Shown: piece by piece, positions 1-7,462 of the stretch
How positions within the stretch are numbered: the first letter of the stretch is position 1
Layout: the number at the start of each line of letters is the position of its first letter
Assembly (NCBI GenBank): GCA_007125875.1
Contig: SLCI01000253.1
Span: 1-25,568 of the forward strand
Reading direction: 5' to 3'
Source: Kiritimatiellia bacterium
Lineage (GTDB): Bacteria > Verrucomicrobiota > Kiritimatiellia > SLAD01
Length of the DNA: 25,568 nt
Notes under the pieces: generated by a model
What the model saw: the letters and a program-made list of their open reading frames with translations, nothing else
Told to the model about the DNA's origin: nothing
The model's database searches: none
Position numbers and translations under genes: made by a program

Positions 1-224
1 GTTGATGAATGTGGTGTTCAAAAACCAGAATAAGGGGGCCATTTCACTTTGCATATGTGTTTCTTGCCTCTATCTCAATAGGTTACACAAAATGCACGAC
101 CAAAAATGGGGAATGTCCTGATGATGGACGGGTGTTGCACATGTTATCGGATGAACAATCATGTTGGGCGCTACGGATTGACTCCCGAGCACTTTCGCGT
201 ACTCTTATCCACTGCGTAAATCTC

Positions 225-1529
225 ATGAAAATTCGTATCCATATAGCGCCATTCAAATTTCTGTTGGTGGCTCTCGCTCTGCTTTCCGCGGCCTGTGGCC
301 CACGACCCTATGAGCGTCCCGCTCCTGACGAGGGGCGCACCGTGGTCGTGTGGATTAGCATTGATGGAATTCGTCCGGACTATATTGCCCGCGGCAACAC
401 ACCGTTTTTTGATCGCATGATGTCGGAGGGCGCCTATTCGCTGGCGCACGTGCCGATCTTCCCATCGTTAACTTTCCCCAGCCACGTCTCCCAAGCGACC
501 GGGACGACGGTCGATCGGCATGGTGTCCCGCTGAATTCGTTTCACGATATGGAAGCCGAACGATCATTCTTTTATCCCGGCTCCCCTCGATTACTAGGTG
601 CCGAGCCCATTTGGAACACGGCACAGCGTCAGGGACGAAGGACCGCTGTGTTTGATTGGGTGATGTCCTATAAACAGGATGGTGACGCCGCAGCCTCCTA
701 CTTCAATGAGTCCTTTGACGGCAGCTTGCGTGATCGTGATCGTATTCGGCCGATACTGAACGCATGGCGCAATGATCGGGATCGGCGTCCGCTGCAGTTG
801 CTGATGGGATATATGATATTGCCCGATCAAGTTGGGCATGAGTTCGGTCCGGAAAGTCCTGAAGTGGTCTATGCCACCGAACAGTCGGATGCTGATATGG
901 ATTGGCTTGTTGAGCAGGCTATACGCATATTCGAAAGGCGCATGTCGCCTGAAGATGAGTTGATCATAATGGTCACTTCCGATCATGGCATGAGCGAAGT
1001 GCACACTATGGTCAATCCCCGCGTTCTCACGGGCATCAGCACAGACGAGGATCGCAATGGTGAGATTGTTCTGATGACTTCGGGAAACATCGGACACATT
1101 TTTCTGTACGGAATTACAGATGAAATTGAGCGCGCCGCACGCAAGGAAGCGATACTGGAGACCACCCGCCAGCATTCATTTGCCCAGGTCTACACGCGCG
1201 ATGAGTTGCCCACGCAGTGGGGATACGCGCATCCAACGCGCGTTGGCGATATTGTCATCGTGATGGAAACGGGATACACCTTTGGGCGCCGTGCACGCGG
1301 CATAAGCGACACGCCGGAAGAAGCCGAAGGGCCGCTCGGTATGCACGGGTATGATCCGGCGACGAATCCTGAAATGAATGGCATCTTTTTAGTGTGGCGC
1401 TATCGCAACCCGATCGGTGGAATAGATTTGGGGCCAGTCTACGGATTGCAGATGCATGCCACTGTTGCGCGCCTACTCGATATCACTCCTGCGCCGACTT
1501 CGTTTCACAAGCCTGTGATGGGATTTTAA
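225..1529 (+). CDS. Lipoprotein type I phosphodiesterase / nucleotide pyrophosphatase (alkaline phosphatase superfamily)
   Basis: Predicted 434-residue ectonucleotide pyrophosphatase/phosphodiesterase (NPP) family enzyme, which hydrolyses phosphodiester or pyrophosphate bonds with two metals and a threonine nucleophile. The metal and catalytic positions are all present: Asp47 in ISIDGIRPDY, Thr83 in FPSLTFPSH, Asp201 and His205 in PDQVGHE, Asp253-His254 in TSDHGM, and His374 in GMHGYDP. The N-terminus is a lipoprotein signal (hydrophobic stretch 10-22, SAAC with Cys24), so it probably sits membrane-anchored in the periplasm. The reading frame is open back to position 9, but that extension lacks a signal peptide and family similarity, and the lipoprotein signal decides for ATG 225. 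No clear Shine-Dalgarno is seen. It converges on the prenyl synthase with a 7-base gap. The natural substrate cannot be told from sequence; sequence similarity of this family spans nucleotide, lipid and glycan phosphodiesters. Confidence 0.88.
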   Translation: MKIRIHIAPFKFLLVALALLSAACGPRPYERPAPDEGRTVVVWISIDGIRPDYIARGNTPFFDRMMSEGAYSLAHVPIFPSLTFPSHVSQATGTTVDRHGVPLNSFHDMEAERSFFYPGSPRLLGAEPIWNTAQRQGRRTAVFDWVMSYKQDGDAAASYFNESFDGSLRDRDRIRPILNAWRNDRDRRPLQLLMGYMILPDQVGHEFGPESPEVVYATEQSDADMDWLVEQAIRIFERRMSPEDELIIMVTSDHGMSEVHTMVNPRVLTGISTDEDRNGEIVLMTSGNIGHIFLYGITDEIERAARKEAILETTRQHSFAQVYTRDELPTQWGYAHPTRVGDIVIVMETGYTFGRRARGISDTPEEAEGPLGMHGYDPATNPEMNGIFLVWRYRNPIGGIDLGPVYGLQMHATVARLLDITPAPTSFHKPVMGF

Positions 1530-1536
1530 AAGGCAA

Positions 1537-2406
1537 TCAGGTAAGCCGCTCTACGACGTAATGAGCCAAAGCCTGTAAAGGCGCCTTGTCACCGCTTAAT
1601 GCATCCAATTGCTTAATCGCTTGGCCGACTAGATCGTGGGCCTCGGCTTGTGCCGACTCCATGCCAATACAGGCGATATAGTTCAACTTCTCGCGCTTCG
1701 CATCGCTGCCGACAGATTTACCCAGAACTTCTTGTGTCGACGTAACATTTAAAATGTCGTCGGCAATCTGAAAGGCCAGTCCAATCGATTGACCGTATCG
1801 GCCTAAGGCATCGAGCTGATCGGTGTTGGCACCCGCGCTGATGCCTCCCATGCGACAAGCCGCCCGAATCAGTTTGCCGGTCTTGTTTGCATGAATACGC
1901 ATCAAGGTCTCACGGTTCTGCGCGTGCTGCTCCTCAGCAAGATCCTCATATTGTCCGCCCGCAAGGCCGCGACTGCCGGCTGCCTGTGCAAGCTCCAGCG
2001 ATAGTGGCGCACCGTGTGGCTGCTGCGCCAGAACTTCAAACGCCAAGGTCAAAAGACTGTCCCCGGCCAGAATGGCATTTGCCTCGCCGTACACCTTGTG
2101 CAGTGTCGGCTGACCGCGCCGCAGGTCGTCATCATCCATCGCCGGCAGGTCGTCGTGAATCAAGGAGTAGGTATGCAGGCATTCAAGCGCCACGCCAATC
2201 GGAAGGGCCGCTTTTGCCGTGCCGCCCACCGCTTCCGCGGTCGCCATACAAAGAATCGGGCGCAGGCGCTTACCCCCAATGAACAGGCTATACCGCATCG
2301 CCTCATGAAGCCGCACAGGATGTTCAGTGGGCTGGGGTAATGCCTGATCCAACGCTTCGTTGACCCAGTCCACCCGGGCATCAAGATACTGTTGCAAATC
2401 AAACAT
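1537..2406 (-). CDS. ispA: Polyprenyl diphosphate synthase (FPP or GGPP synthase)
   Basis: Class I trans-prenyltransferase of 289 residues that condenses IPP with allylic diphosphates in the cytoplasm to give C15 or C20 diphosphate. Visible signatures are GGKRLRP (44-50), the first aspartate-rich motif DDLPAMD (85-91) with the two-residue insertion of bacterial enzymes followed by DDDLRRG, and the second motif FQIADD (212-217), then GKSVGSDAKREK (229-240). Length and motif order match E. coli IspA. The residues just before the first motif (ECLHTYSLIH) look like FPP synthases, but short-chain GGPP synthases overlap here, so product length is uncertain. It is divergent from the carotenoid glycosyltransferase with only 63 bases between the starts, so it most likely supplies the precursor for the adjoining carotenoid genes. 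Confidence 0.9.
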   Translation of the reverse strand: MFDLQQYLDARVDWVNEALDQALPQPTEHPVRLHEAMRYSLFIGGKRLRPILCMATAEAVGGTAKAALPIGVALECLHTYSLIHDDLPAMDDDDLRRGQPTLHKVYGEANAILAGDSLLTLAFEVLAQQPHGAPLSLELAQAAGSRGLAGGQYEDLAEEQHAQNRETLMRIHANKTGKLIRAACRMGGISAGANTDQLDALGRYGQSIGLAFQIADDILNVTSTQEVLGKSVGSDAKREKLNYIACIGMESAQAEAHDLVGQAIKQLDALSGDKAPLQALAHYVVERLT

Positions 2407-2469
2407 GTGGGGAAGTGTACGATTGTTTTTTGTCTTCTCAAGTCTATTGGTTTCCGATTTGATCGCGAC

Positions 2470-3594
2470 ATGTTTTTCTGGATTCTATTCGCCATACTTC
2501 ACTTCGGACTCTTCGCATTGATGTTCTACAACATGCGCTGTTGGCCGGCGCTACCCGCGCGTTTAGGCGAAGATGTAGCTGAAACCGTATCGTTGCTAAT
2601 TCCCGCCCGTAACGAGGAGGCGCATATTGCGGCGGCGATTGAGGACGCACTGCGCGGATCGCCTGAGATCATGGAGGTGTTAGTCTACAATGACCATTCC
2701 ACCGATCGCACAGCCGAAGAAGTCGCCCGAATGGCTGCCGTTGATAAACGTGTCCGCGTTATTCCGGTAAAGCCTTTGCCGGAGGGGTGGTGCGGCAAGC
2801 CCTTCGCCTGTCGTCAACTCGCCGAAGCGGCCAGCGGAGAGTGGCTGCTTTTTCAAGATGCCGACACGCGACTACAAAAAGACGCGGTCAAACGCATGTT
2901 GGCCGCTACGAAGCGTTATGAGGTGACCTTCCTTTCTTGTTGGCCAGGGCTAGTGATGAAGGGATTCTGGGAAAAGCTCTGCATGCCGATGCTCAATTTC
3001 GTGGTGTTCACCCTGTTTCCTGCGCCATTGTCCCTGAAACGACAAATGCCCGCATTGGGGCTGGCGCATGGCGCTTGCATCCTGATGCGGCGCGAAGAAT
3101 ATGAGCAGATCGGCGGCCACGAACTGGTCAAGCCTGAACTGTTCGAGGATACCGCGTTGGCGCGGGCTTGGCGGGCACATGGCTTGCGTGGCATTTGTCT
3201 TGATGGCCAAGATGTTGTACGTGTACGCATGTACGACTCTTGGCCCAGTTTGTGGAACGGTTTTCAGAAGATCTTCTATCCGGCGTTCCGGTATGAAGTG
3301 AGCTTCTGGCTCTTCCTGCTCTTCCATGTACTCTTCTTCATCGCGCCTTTTGTGCTCGCACTGGTGTCGCTCTTCACCGGGGGCTGGCCACTGCTTGCAT
3401 GGTTTATGGTCGCAACCATTCTCGGCAGTCGCTGGCTGCAAGCCACTCGATTCGGTTATTCGCGATCCGCCATCCTTGCCCATCCATTGGCTGAGTGCGG
3501 CTTGATTGCCGTCGCCTTGGCGTCGCGCCATAAGTGTCGGCGCGGCGGCGGTGTGCCGTGGCGCGGCCGCAAGTACACGTGGAAGGCATCATGA
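2470..3594 (+). CDS. Family 2 glycosyltransferase, carotenoid-type (CruG/CrtQ-like)
   Basis: Predicted 374-residue membrane-associated GT2 enzyme. A single N-terminal membrane segment (2-22) is followed by a GT-A fold with SLLIPARNEE (41-50), the metal-binding DAD (130-132) and the acceptor-side ED (226-227, in FEDTALARAWRAHG). Two to three hydrophobic segments follow (about 292-345), and the tail ends GVPWRGRKYTW, as in carotenoid glycosyltransferases. The open frame extends upstream to 2392 across the divergent ispA start; ATG 2470, directly before the membrane segment, is the better start. Its stop overlaps the next start as ATGA, implying translational coupling with the oxidoreductase. 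In known pathways CruG glycosylates a hydroxyl created by CruF, and CrtQ esterifies C30 carotenoic acids with sugar. A CruF homologue two genes downstream favours the first role, by inference. Confidence 0.82.
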   Translation: MFFWILFAILHFGLFALMFYNMRCWPALPARLGEDVAETVSLLIPARNEEAHIAAAIEDALRGSPEIMEVLVYNDHSTDRTAEEVARMAAVDKRVRVIPVKPLPEGWCGKPFACRQLAEAASGEWLLFQDADTRLQKDAVKRMLAATKRYEVTFLSCWPGLVMKGFWEKLCMPMLNFVVFTLFPAPLSLKRQMPALGLAHGACILMRREEYEQIGGHELVKPELFEDTALARAWRAHGLRGICLDGQDVVRVRMYDSWPSLWNGFQKIFYPAFRYEVSFWLFLLFHVLFFIAPFVLALVSLFTGGWPLLAWFMVATILGSRWLQATRFGYSRSAILAHPLAECGLIAVALASRHKCRRGGGVPWRGRKYTWKAS

Positions 3595-5066
3595 GCCATT
3601 CGCCGAAAAAAGCTGTTGTGATTGGTGCCGGGCTGGGCGGCCTAGGCGTCGCCTTGCGCCTGGCCGCGCAAGGCTGGCAAGTCGACATCCACGAACAATC
3701 GGCGACCGCCGGTGGGAAAATGAATCGCTGGACCGCCGAAGGTTATCGATTCGATACCGGCCCATCCCTGATCACCATGCCCTGGATTTTCGAGGAATTA
3801 TTCGCCGCTGCAGGCAGCACACTGGGCGATCATCTCACCTTGCATCGCGTTGAGCCGATCGCGTCCTATCATTATGATGACGGCACGCAGTTTGTGCATA
3901 CCGGTAACCTCGCCGAGTGGCTGCGCACGGTGCGCCAGCTCGAAGGCGGAGACGCTTCAGGGTTCCTCGAATTCATGGCGCTGGGTGCAAAACTCTTTAA
4001 CGTCTCGCAAGCAACCTTTTTCAAGCGTTCACCCTTCGAGCCGCCGGATCGAGACAGTGGCCGCGCGCTGCGCGATATGCCACTACGGCGCGGGTGGGGT
4101 AATTACGCGCGCACGATGCAGCACTACATCCGCAGCCCGCATCTGCGCCAATTATTCAACCGCTACATGACCTATGTCGGCTCGTCGCCGTATCAATCGC
4201 CTGCCACCCTCGCGGTCATTCCTTTCGTAGAATACGCTTTCGGCGGCTGGCACGTACAAGGGGGGCTTTACAGTATTGTTGAAGCACTACTGGGGCTGGG
4301 CGAGGAACGTGGCGTGCGCTGCCACCTGAACTCGCCGGTGACCGGGATTACGCGCGAAGGGCAACGGATAACCGGCGTGCGACTCGACGATGGCGAAGTC
4401 GTCGAGGCGGACGCCGTCATCATGAACGGCGATGCGTCGTGGACCGATACGCTTTTGGGGTTCCCCGACGCGCAACCACTCCCCGAGTCGAAACGCTCGA
4501 TGTCTGGTCTGATCTTCTTGTTCGGGCTTAAAACGACTCGGCCGGACCAGCCTCACCATCAAGTCTTCTTCTCCGCAGATTATCAAACCGAATTCCGTCA
4601 GTTGTTTGATGAGCGTCGGTTCCCCGATGATCCTACCGTCTATATCAATATGCCTAGCCGCAGTGATCGCAGTATGGTGCCGGAGTCCGGCGAAGTGATG
4701 TTTGTGATGGCCAACGCACCGGCCAATGAACAGGATGCATGGGACGAAAAAATGATCGAGGAGGCCCGTGCCCGCGTTTTTAATCGGTTAAGTCGTTCCG
4801 GTTTCCCCGACATCAGCCAAGATGTCGCGGTATCGAACGTTTGGACACCCAAGAACATTGCGCAGCGCTATGCTATGCCGGGCGGCGCAATTTATGGACA
4901 AGTTTCGCATGGTTGGCGCGGCGCGTTCCTGCGTCCGGCGAATCGCTCCAAGCGATGGCCAGGGTTATATTATGTTGGCGGCAGCACCCATCCGGGTGGC
5001 GGCACGCCAACCGTTTTAATGTCGGCGGACATAACCGCCAGATTGGTATTACAGCATGAAAGTTAA
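3591..5066 (+). CDS. CrtI/CrtN/CrtD-family carotenoid oxidoreductase (first copy, CrtD-like)
   Basis: FAD-dependent carotenoid desaturase or oxidase of 491 residues. The N-terminal dinucleotide-binding motif GAGLGGLG lies at 12-19, followed by the family block GGKMNRWTAEGYRFDTGPS; the C-terminus has the FAD-contacting YVGGSTHPGGGTPTV. The central block YMTYVGSSPYQSPATLAVIP and the following FGGWHVQGGLYS resemble 1-hydroxycarotenoid 3,4-desaturases (CrtD) more than phytoene desaturases, but C30 enzymes of the CrtN/CrtP type share similar text, so the exact reaction is open. ATG 3591 overlaps the upstream stop by 4 bases; a longer frame starting at 3534 adds only low-complexity residues encoded inside the glycosyltransferase gene. 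The 3' end overlaps the next gene by 11 bases. It differs clearly from the second copy at 7459, so the two probably act on different intermediates. Confidence 0.88.
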   Translation: MSHSPKKAVVIGAGLGGLGVALRLAAQGWQVDIHEQSATAGGKMNRWTAEGYRFDTGPSLITMPWIFEELFAAAGSTLGDHLTLHRVEPIASYHYDDGTQFVHTGNLAEWLRTVRQLEGGDASGFLEFMALGAKLFNVSQATFFKRSPFEPPDRDSGRALRDMPLRRGWGNYARTMQHYIRSPHLRQLFNRYMTYVGSSPYQSPATLAVIPFVEYAFGGWHVQGGLYSIVEALLGLGEERGVRCHLNSPVTGITREGQRITGVRLDDGEVVEADAVIMNGDASWTDTLLGFPDAQPLPESKRSMSGLIFLFGLKTTRPDQPHHQVFFSADYQTEFRQLFDERRFPDDPTVYINMPSRSDRSMVPESGEVMFVMANAPANEQDAWDEKMIEEARARVFNRLSRSGFPDISQDVAVSNVWTPKNIAQRYAMPGGAIYGQVSHGWRGAFLRPANRSKRWPGLYYVGGSTHPGGGTPTVLMSADITARLVLQHES

Positions 5067-5775
5067 AGAGATGATTCGATGGGGGTTAATTGCCTTCTAC
5101 GGGCTGTTATGGGCGGGCGGTGTGGCCTCCTACCTGTTTATGGGAGGTCCGCCCGATGACGTCGCTTGGACGGCCCCGATGTATCTCACCGTGGCGGCGA
5201 TACTACTAATCGCCTATGCGCCGGTGTCGGAACGGATCGTCTTGCTGGTTGCGGGTCTGCTTGGGTTTGGAGTTGAGGTGCTCGGCGTTGCCACCGGTTT
5301 CCCATTTGGTGTGTATGAGTACACCGCCGTGCTATTCCCTAAACTGTTCGATGTGCCCTTGGTGCTGGCCGCGGCTTGGTTGTTGCTGTTTGCCTACGTG
5401 CGGCAAATGCGCGTCACTTGTCCGTTACGCGCCGCGCTCTGGTTGACCGCCATCGATCTCATCATCGATCCGCTGGCGGCGCATACGTTGAATTTCTGGA
5501 GTTGGGTGGAAGGGGGACTCTACTATGACATCCCATGGACCAACTTCGCCGGCTGGTACCTGGTCAGCCTCATCCTCTTCGCGATCTTCCGTAAGCCAGC
5601 GGAACCAAACCCGATGGCGCGCTGGCTGGGGCTTAGCATTATCCTGTTCTTCACTCTAATTGCCTTTGGATCAGGCTTATGGCTGGCGGGCGCTATCGGG
5701 TTGGCGCTGGTTGCGCTGGATTTCGTATGGATGCGTCGATTGCAGCGCGTAGCGCCTGCCAGTCCGACGTCGTAA
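5056..5775 (+). CDS. cruF: CruF-like carotenoid biosynthesis membrane protein (DUF422 family)
   Basis: Polytopic membrane protein of 239 residues with about seven hydrophobic segments. The diagnostic family text is visible: FGVEVLGVATGFPFGVYEYT near residues 73-92 and DPLAAHTLNFWSW near 136-148, the signature of the carotenoid-synthesis family (Pfam Caroten_synth). Characterised members (CruF of cyanobacteria, Deinococcus and haloarchaea) add water across the 1',2' end-group double bond of acyclic carotenoids. ATG 5056 overlaps the preceding oxidoreductase by 11 bases; ATG 5071 is an alternative start that would remove five residues. The 3' end overlaps the convergent redoxin-like gene by 83 bases, which is unusual. 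Placement after a glycosyltransferase and a CrtD-like enzyme fits a hydration, desaturation and glycosylation module, an inference from gene order. Confidence 0.82.
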   Translation: MKVKEMIRWGLIAFYGLLWAGGVASYLFMGGPPDDVAWTAPMYLTVAAILLIAYAPVSERIVLLVAGLLGFGVEVLGVATGFPFGVYEYTAVLFPKLFDVPLVLAAAWLLLFAYVRQMRVTCPLRAALWLTAIDLIIDPLAAHTLNFWSWVEGGLYYDIPWTNFAGWYLVSLILFAIFRKPAEPNPMARWLGLSIILFFTLIAFGSGLWLAGAIGLALVALDFVWMRRLQRVAPASPTS

Positions 5776-6202
5776 ACGGTCCGCTAACCTGATGCAGGAG
5801 CTCACCATTCGGTGCCAGCAGGTAGACGTTAGCCACGTCCGGCTGCGCACGGAAACGGCCCACTATCTCGCCCGTCCAGTCTAACAGTACGGGCGCCGCA
5901 TCATCTTGCCGGAACAATGCACGCACCATCGGTCGGAACAGCCGTGGCACCGCAGAAAGTTCGGCAATACCTTGAATGTGGAGGGCGTCGGCATAATTTT
6001 CCGCCAGCGGGCTCAGCCAATCATCCAGTTGTTCAGAGCCGGCGCGATCTGCAATCAGCAACACCAGCGGCCGGTCCAGCGGAAACGTAATCGAGTGGTC
6101 GGTGCCAAATTGATCCGGTAAGGTGAACGAGCGCACATCGGCCAATGTCGATAACGCCATGAAACTGGCGAAAAGGAATAAACAAAGTGAACCGCGCGAC
6201 AT
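5693..6202 (-). CDS. Secreted thioredoxin/peroxiredoxin-fold protein lacking active-site cysteines
   Basis: Predicted 169-residue exported protein. A signal peptide covers residues 1-22 (hydrophobic core SLCLFLFASFMALSTLA). The mature part begins FTLPDQFGTDHSITF, as in redoxin domains, and has strand-like PLVLLIADRAGSEQLDDW where a thioredoxin would carry WCxxC, then APVLLDWTGEIVGRF and NVYLLAPNGELLHQVSG. The only cysteine is inside the signal peptide, so classical thiol chemistry is excluded for the mature protein. The frame is open far upstream into crtB on the other strand, but ATG 6202 gives the signal peptide and is preferred. It interrupts the carotenoid cluster on the opposite strand and overlaps cruF by 83 bases at their 3' ends. 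Function is unknown; a structural or binding role is the most that can be said. Confidence 0.7.
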   Translation of the reverse strand: MSRGSLCLFLFASFMALSTLADVRSFTLPDQFGTDHSITFPLDRPLVLLIADRAGSEQLDDWLSPLAENYADALHIQGIAELSAVPRLFRPMVRALFRQDDAAPVLLDWTGEIVGRFRAQPDVANVYLLAPNGELLHQVSGPFTTSDWQALRAAIDASIRNPAQPAPTR

Positions 6203-6355
6203 ACCGACAACGTACCGCAGGCCGCGCAGCAAAGGAAACGCAAAGTCTCGGCGGTTGGCAGCCCGCTCGTAGGGTCGCCGTAAGGCGATGACAGGAGCCT
6301 CGCGCGCCTTGGTGGCGGAGCTCTGCGACGCCGAGATACACGCCAGGCTATTTTT

Positions 6356-6375
6356 GCGGGTTAAGTTATTCCCGC
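6356..6375. promoter_or_regulatory. Inverted repeat in the divergent spacer before the phytoene synthase
   Basis: The 219-base spacer between the redoxin-like gene and the phytoene/squalene synthase holds GCGGG (6356-6360) and its inverted match CCCGC (6371-6375) around a 10-base AT-rich centre. Downstream, GATAAT at 6408-6413 could be a -10 element, only 8 bases before ATG 6422, which would give a leaderless or near-leaderless transcript. No matching -35 at 17 bases is visible. Operator or promoter roles are speculative; nothing else is recognisable in this spacer. Confidence 0.25.
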
Positions 6376-6421
6376 TAACTCGACAAATTATGCGAAGATC
6401 TTTAGCTGATAATACGTAGAG

Positions 6422-7462
6422 ATGACCACAGCAGTAACAGAGCCGAACCAGACAGCCGTTTCCTTGCCCTCCAGCGAAGTAGTGTGGACCGAGGCCGAAT
6501 GGCGCGCGTTTGAGCAACAGACGCGCGAGGCCGCGTTGAACGCTGCCAGCGAAGAAACCGCGTGGAACTTTGTGGTGCGCGCATCGCGACGCGTGATGCG
6601 CCGTTACACGACCAGTTTTTTCATTGTCAGCCGTTTCTTGCCCCGACTCAAGCGCGATCAAGTAGAGGTCATTTACGCGACCGTCCGCTATCCAGACGAA
6701 GTCGTAGACACGTTTCCTTTGAGCAGCGATGAGCGAACCCAACGATTGAACGACTGGCGCAACGCCTATGAAGTGGCGCTCAATTGCAACAATCTGCAGG
6801 AATCGTTGCGCGCGGAGGTGCCCTGCTTTTTGGCCGGTTTCGCGGAAGTTGTCCGCCGTGCGGATATTCCGCCGGAGCATTATCGCTCCTTCCTTAAGGC
6901 CATGGAAATGGACATCGCGCCGCGCCGTTTCGATACCATGGATGCGCTGATTCAGTCCTACGTCTATGGCAGCGCGACCGTGGTCGGCTACTTTCTCGCC
7001 TATGTTTATGGCGCGCAGAAACCAGACGATTTCAACCGCACGCTCAACGCGGCGCAAGATCTCGGCATTGCGCTACAACTCACCAACTTTCTGCGCGACG
7101 TCGGTGAAGATCAGCATCGCGATCGCGTCTATCTCCCGCGTGATCTCTTGGACGCGGAGGGCCTGACTGCCGCCGATGCCCGTGATCCGGCGCACCAAGA
7201 GGGCATCGTCCGGGTCGTCAAGGCCATGGCACAGGAGGCTGATCGCTACTATCGTCGAGCTGCCGAAAATCTGGACGCCTTTGCCGCCGATAGTCGCATC
7301 GCGATCCAGGCCTGTATCGATGTTTACGGCCGCTTGAATCGACGAATTATCGAAAATGAACGCGGGTTGGGATACCGGGAAAGTGTTTCCCTGCGCGAAA
7401 AATGGCAGGTGTTGCCTGCTTCAAAATATTGGAAAATACCGCTCGCTTATCTCCTGTCATGA
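6422..7462 (+). CDS. crtB: Phytoene/squalene synthase family protein (CrtB/CrtM type)
   Basis: Head-to-head prenyl synthase of 346 residues joining two GGPP (phytoene) or two FPP (dehydrosqualene/squalene). The first aspartate motif is DEVVD (92-96) in YATVRYPDEVVDTF and the second is DVGED (226-230) in LTNFLRDVGEDQHRDRVYLP. The conserved YVYGSATVVG block (180-189) and RRYTTSFFIVSRFLP lie in between. An N-terminal extension of about 50 residues precedes the conserved domain. The first motif reads VRYPDEVVD rather than the commoner CRxxDDxxD, so substrate length cannot be read off with confidence. Its stop overlaps the next start as ATGA, so synthase and desaturase are translationally coupled, as expected for consecutive steps. 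It is separated from the upstream carotenoid genes by the reverse-strand redoxin gene and so needs its own promoter. Confidence 0.9.
   Translation: MTTAVTEPNQTAVSLPSSEVVWTEAEWRAFEQQTREAALNAASEETAWNFVVRASRRVMRRYTTSFFIVSRFLPRLKRDQVEVIYATVRYPDEVVDTFPLSSDERTQRLNDWRNAYEVALNCNNLQESLRAEVPCFLAGFAEVVRRADIPPEHYRSFLKAMEMDIAPRRFDTMDALIQSYVYGSATVVGYFLAYVYGAQKPDDFNRTLNAAQDLGIALQLTNFLRDVGEDQHRDRVYLPRDLLDAEGLTAADARDPAHQEGIVRVVKAMAQEADRYYRRAAENLDAFAADSRIAIQACIDVYGRLNRRIIENERGLGYRESVSLREKWQVLPASKYWKIPLAYLLS

Noticed and set aside
9..224. N-terminal extension of the phosphodiesterase
   Set aside because: The frame is open but the lipoprotein signal starts at ATG 225, and the upstream part has no family similarity or start signals.
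6203..7057. Long N-terminal extension of the redoxin-like gene across crtB
   Set aside because: It is antisense to a clear synthase gene; the signal peptide at 6202 sets the start.
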